DNA from: Rhodopseudomonas_A palustris_F
Lineage (GTDB): Bacteria > Pseudomonadota > Alphaproteobacteria > Rhizobiales > Xanthobacteraceae
DNA length: 64,000 nucleotides
Direction: 5' to 3'
NCBI RefSeq assembly: GCF_000013745.1
Contig: NC_007925.1
Location: 1,054,001 to 1,118,000, forward strand
Shown here: one piece after another, positions 63,473 through 64,000 of the stretch
How the letters are laid out: every line of letters starts with the position of its first letter
How positions within the stretch are numbered: position 1 is the stretch's first letter
Made by a program: the position numbers and the translations under genes
Notes under the pieces: generated by a model
The model's input: the letters and a program-made list of their open reading frames with translations, nothing else
Database searches by the model: none
Told to the model about the DNA's origin: nothing

Positions 63473-64000
63473 ATGATAAACCGACGTCGTTTGTTATCTA
63501 TTGGAGCGTCCGCTGGCGCCGCCTTGGCGTGCGGTCCGTTCATTCGGTCGTCCTACGCGCAATCGGGGCCGATCAAGATCGGGCTGTTGCTGCCCTATAG
63601 CGGCACTTATGCCCCGTTGGGCGAAGCGATCACCCGTGGCCTCGAGCTCTACGTCGGGGCGCAGGGCGGGAAACTCGCCGGACGAAGCGTCTCGTTCGTC
63701 AAGGTCGATGATGAGTCCGCGCCGCCCAAGGCGACCGAGTTGACGACCAAGCTGATCCAGGGCGAGAAGGCGGACATTCTGATGGGCACCGTGCATTCGG
63801 GCGTTGCGATGGCGATGGTCAAGATCGCGCGCGAAGACGGCATACCGACCATTGTGCCCAATGCCGGTGCGGACATCATCACCCGCGCGATGTGCGCAGA
63901 GAACGTGTTCCGGACCTCGTTCGCCAATGGCCAGATCGGTCGCGCTACCGGCGATGCCATGCTCAAGGCGGGACACAAGAAGGCGGTGACGGTCACCTGG
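63473..64000 (+). CDS. hbaE: ABC-transporter substrate-binding protein (partial)
   Basis: The first 176 codons of a Leu/Ile/Val-type periplasmic binding protein; the frame is open at the window edge. Strong ribosome site AAGGGAGGTAACT. The N-terminus MINRRRLLSIGASAGAALAC resembles a Tat-type or Sec signal peptide; the mature part begins GPIKIGLLLPYSGTYAPLGE. ILMGTVHSGVAMAMVKIARE and VFRTSFANGQIG follow the family. By position after hbaA it corresponds to hbaE, the binding protein of a putative 4-hydroxybenzoate importer. Confidence 0.88.
   Translation, partial: MINRRRLLSIGASAGAALACGPFIRSSYAQSGPIKIGLLLPYSGTYAPLGEAITRGLELYVGAQGGKLAGRSVSFVKVDDESAPPKATELTTKLIQGEKADILMGTVHSGVAMAMVKIAREDGIPTIVPNAGADIITRAMCAENVFRTSFANGQIGRATGDAMLKAGHKKAVTVTW

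Overview
The window reads as a chromosomal segment of a high-GC alphaproteobacterium of the Rhodopseudomonas/Bradyrhizobium group, most likely Rhodopseudomonas palustris. The main reasons are an anaerobic 4-hydroxybenzoate module at the right end (hbaR, hbaDCB, hbaA, start of hbaE), a PmtA-type phospholipid methyltransferase, the carA/yqeY/dnaG/rpoD neighbourhood, and several short palindromic repeat families of the kind scattered through genomes of this group.

Left part (1-28,970), mostly core genome: carA, a hydrolase, yqeY, a DUF2189 membrane protein, a LysE exporter, an IS1111-type (IS110 family) element inserted in a palindromic repeat, an N-formylglutamate amidohydrolase-like gene, two transglutaminase-like genes, dnaG, rpoD, a HicBA-like toxin-antitoxin pair, hcp, a PfpI-family gene, a lytic transglycosylase, flgD and fliK, mnmA and pmtA. 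An AT-richer insert at 15,467-17,818 breaks this core. It is a tightly overlapping operon of five small proteins (at least three clearly paralogous and winged-helix-like) followed by an HNH nuclease. It abuts a GNAT gene truncated exactly where the insert ends. This is one of two strong candidates for an undescribed system.

Middle part (28,975-51,383), an island in a tRNA-Met gene: a large serine recombinase sits at the left junction and a 26-bp copy of the tRNA 3' end lies at the right. It carries a MobQ-type TraA relaxase with traC/traD-like genes but no visible type IV secretion genes. The cargo includes a HEPN-like gene, a three-gene unit of coiled-coil protein, multi-span membrane protein and 1333-residue HExxH protein (39,211-44,828; the second strong candidate), and an ATPase-HNH (Septu-like) pair. 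The HNH gene of that pair is split by an IS21 element with a 7-bp target duplication; removing the IS and one repeat restores an open 281-codon frame. Fragments of further recombinase copies suggest repeated insertion at this tRNA.

Right part (51,400-64,000), aromatic metabolism: a 994-residue fusion of an NfnAB-like ferredoxin/NAD(P) oxidoreductase with a rubrerythrin-like tail, decayed relics of an aerobic benzoyl-CoA (box) pathway (boxC/boxB chimera, hydrolase with a nonsense codon, dehydrogenase fragment), then the regulator hbaR, 4-hydroxybenzoyl-CoA reductase (hbaBCD), the 4-hydroxybenzoate-CoA ligase (hbaA) and the start of an ABC-transporter binding protein. FNR-type boxes stand before hbaR, between hbaB and hbaA, and before the fusion reductase. 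This suggests one anoxia- and aromatic-responsive regulon that supplies low-potential electrons for reductive dehydroxylation.
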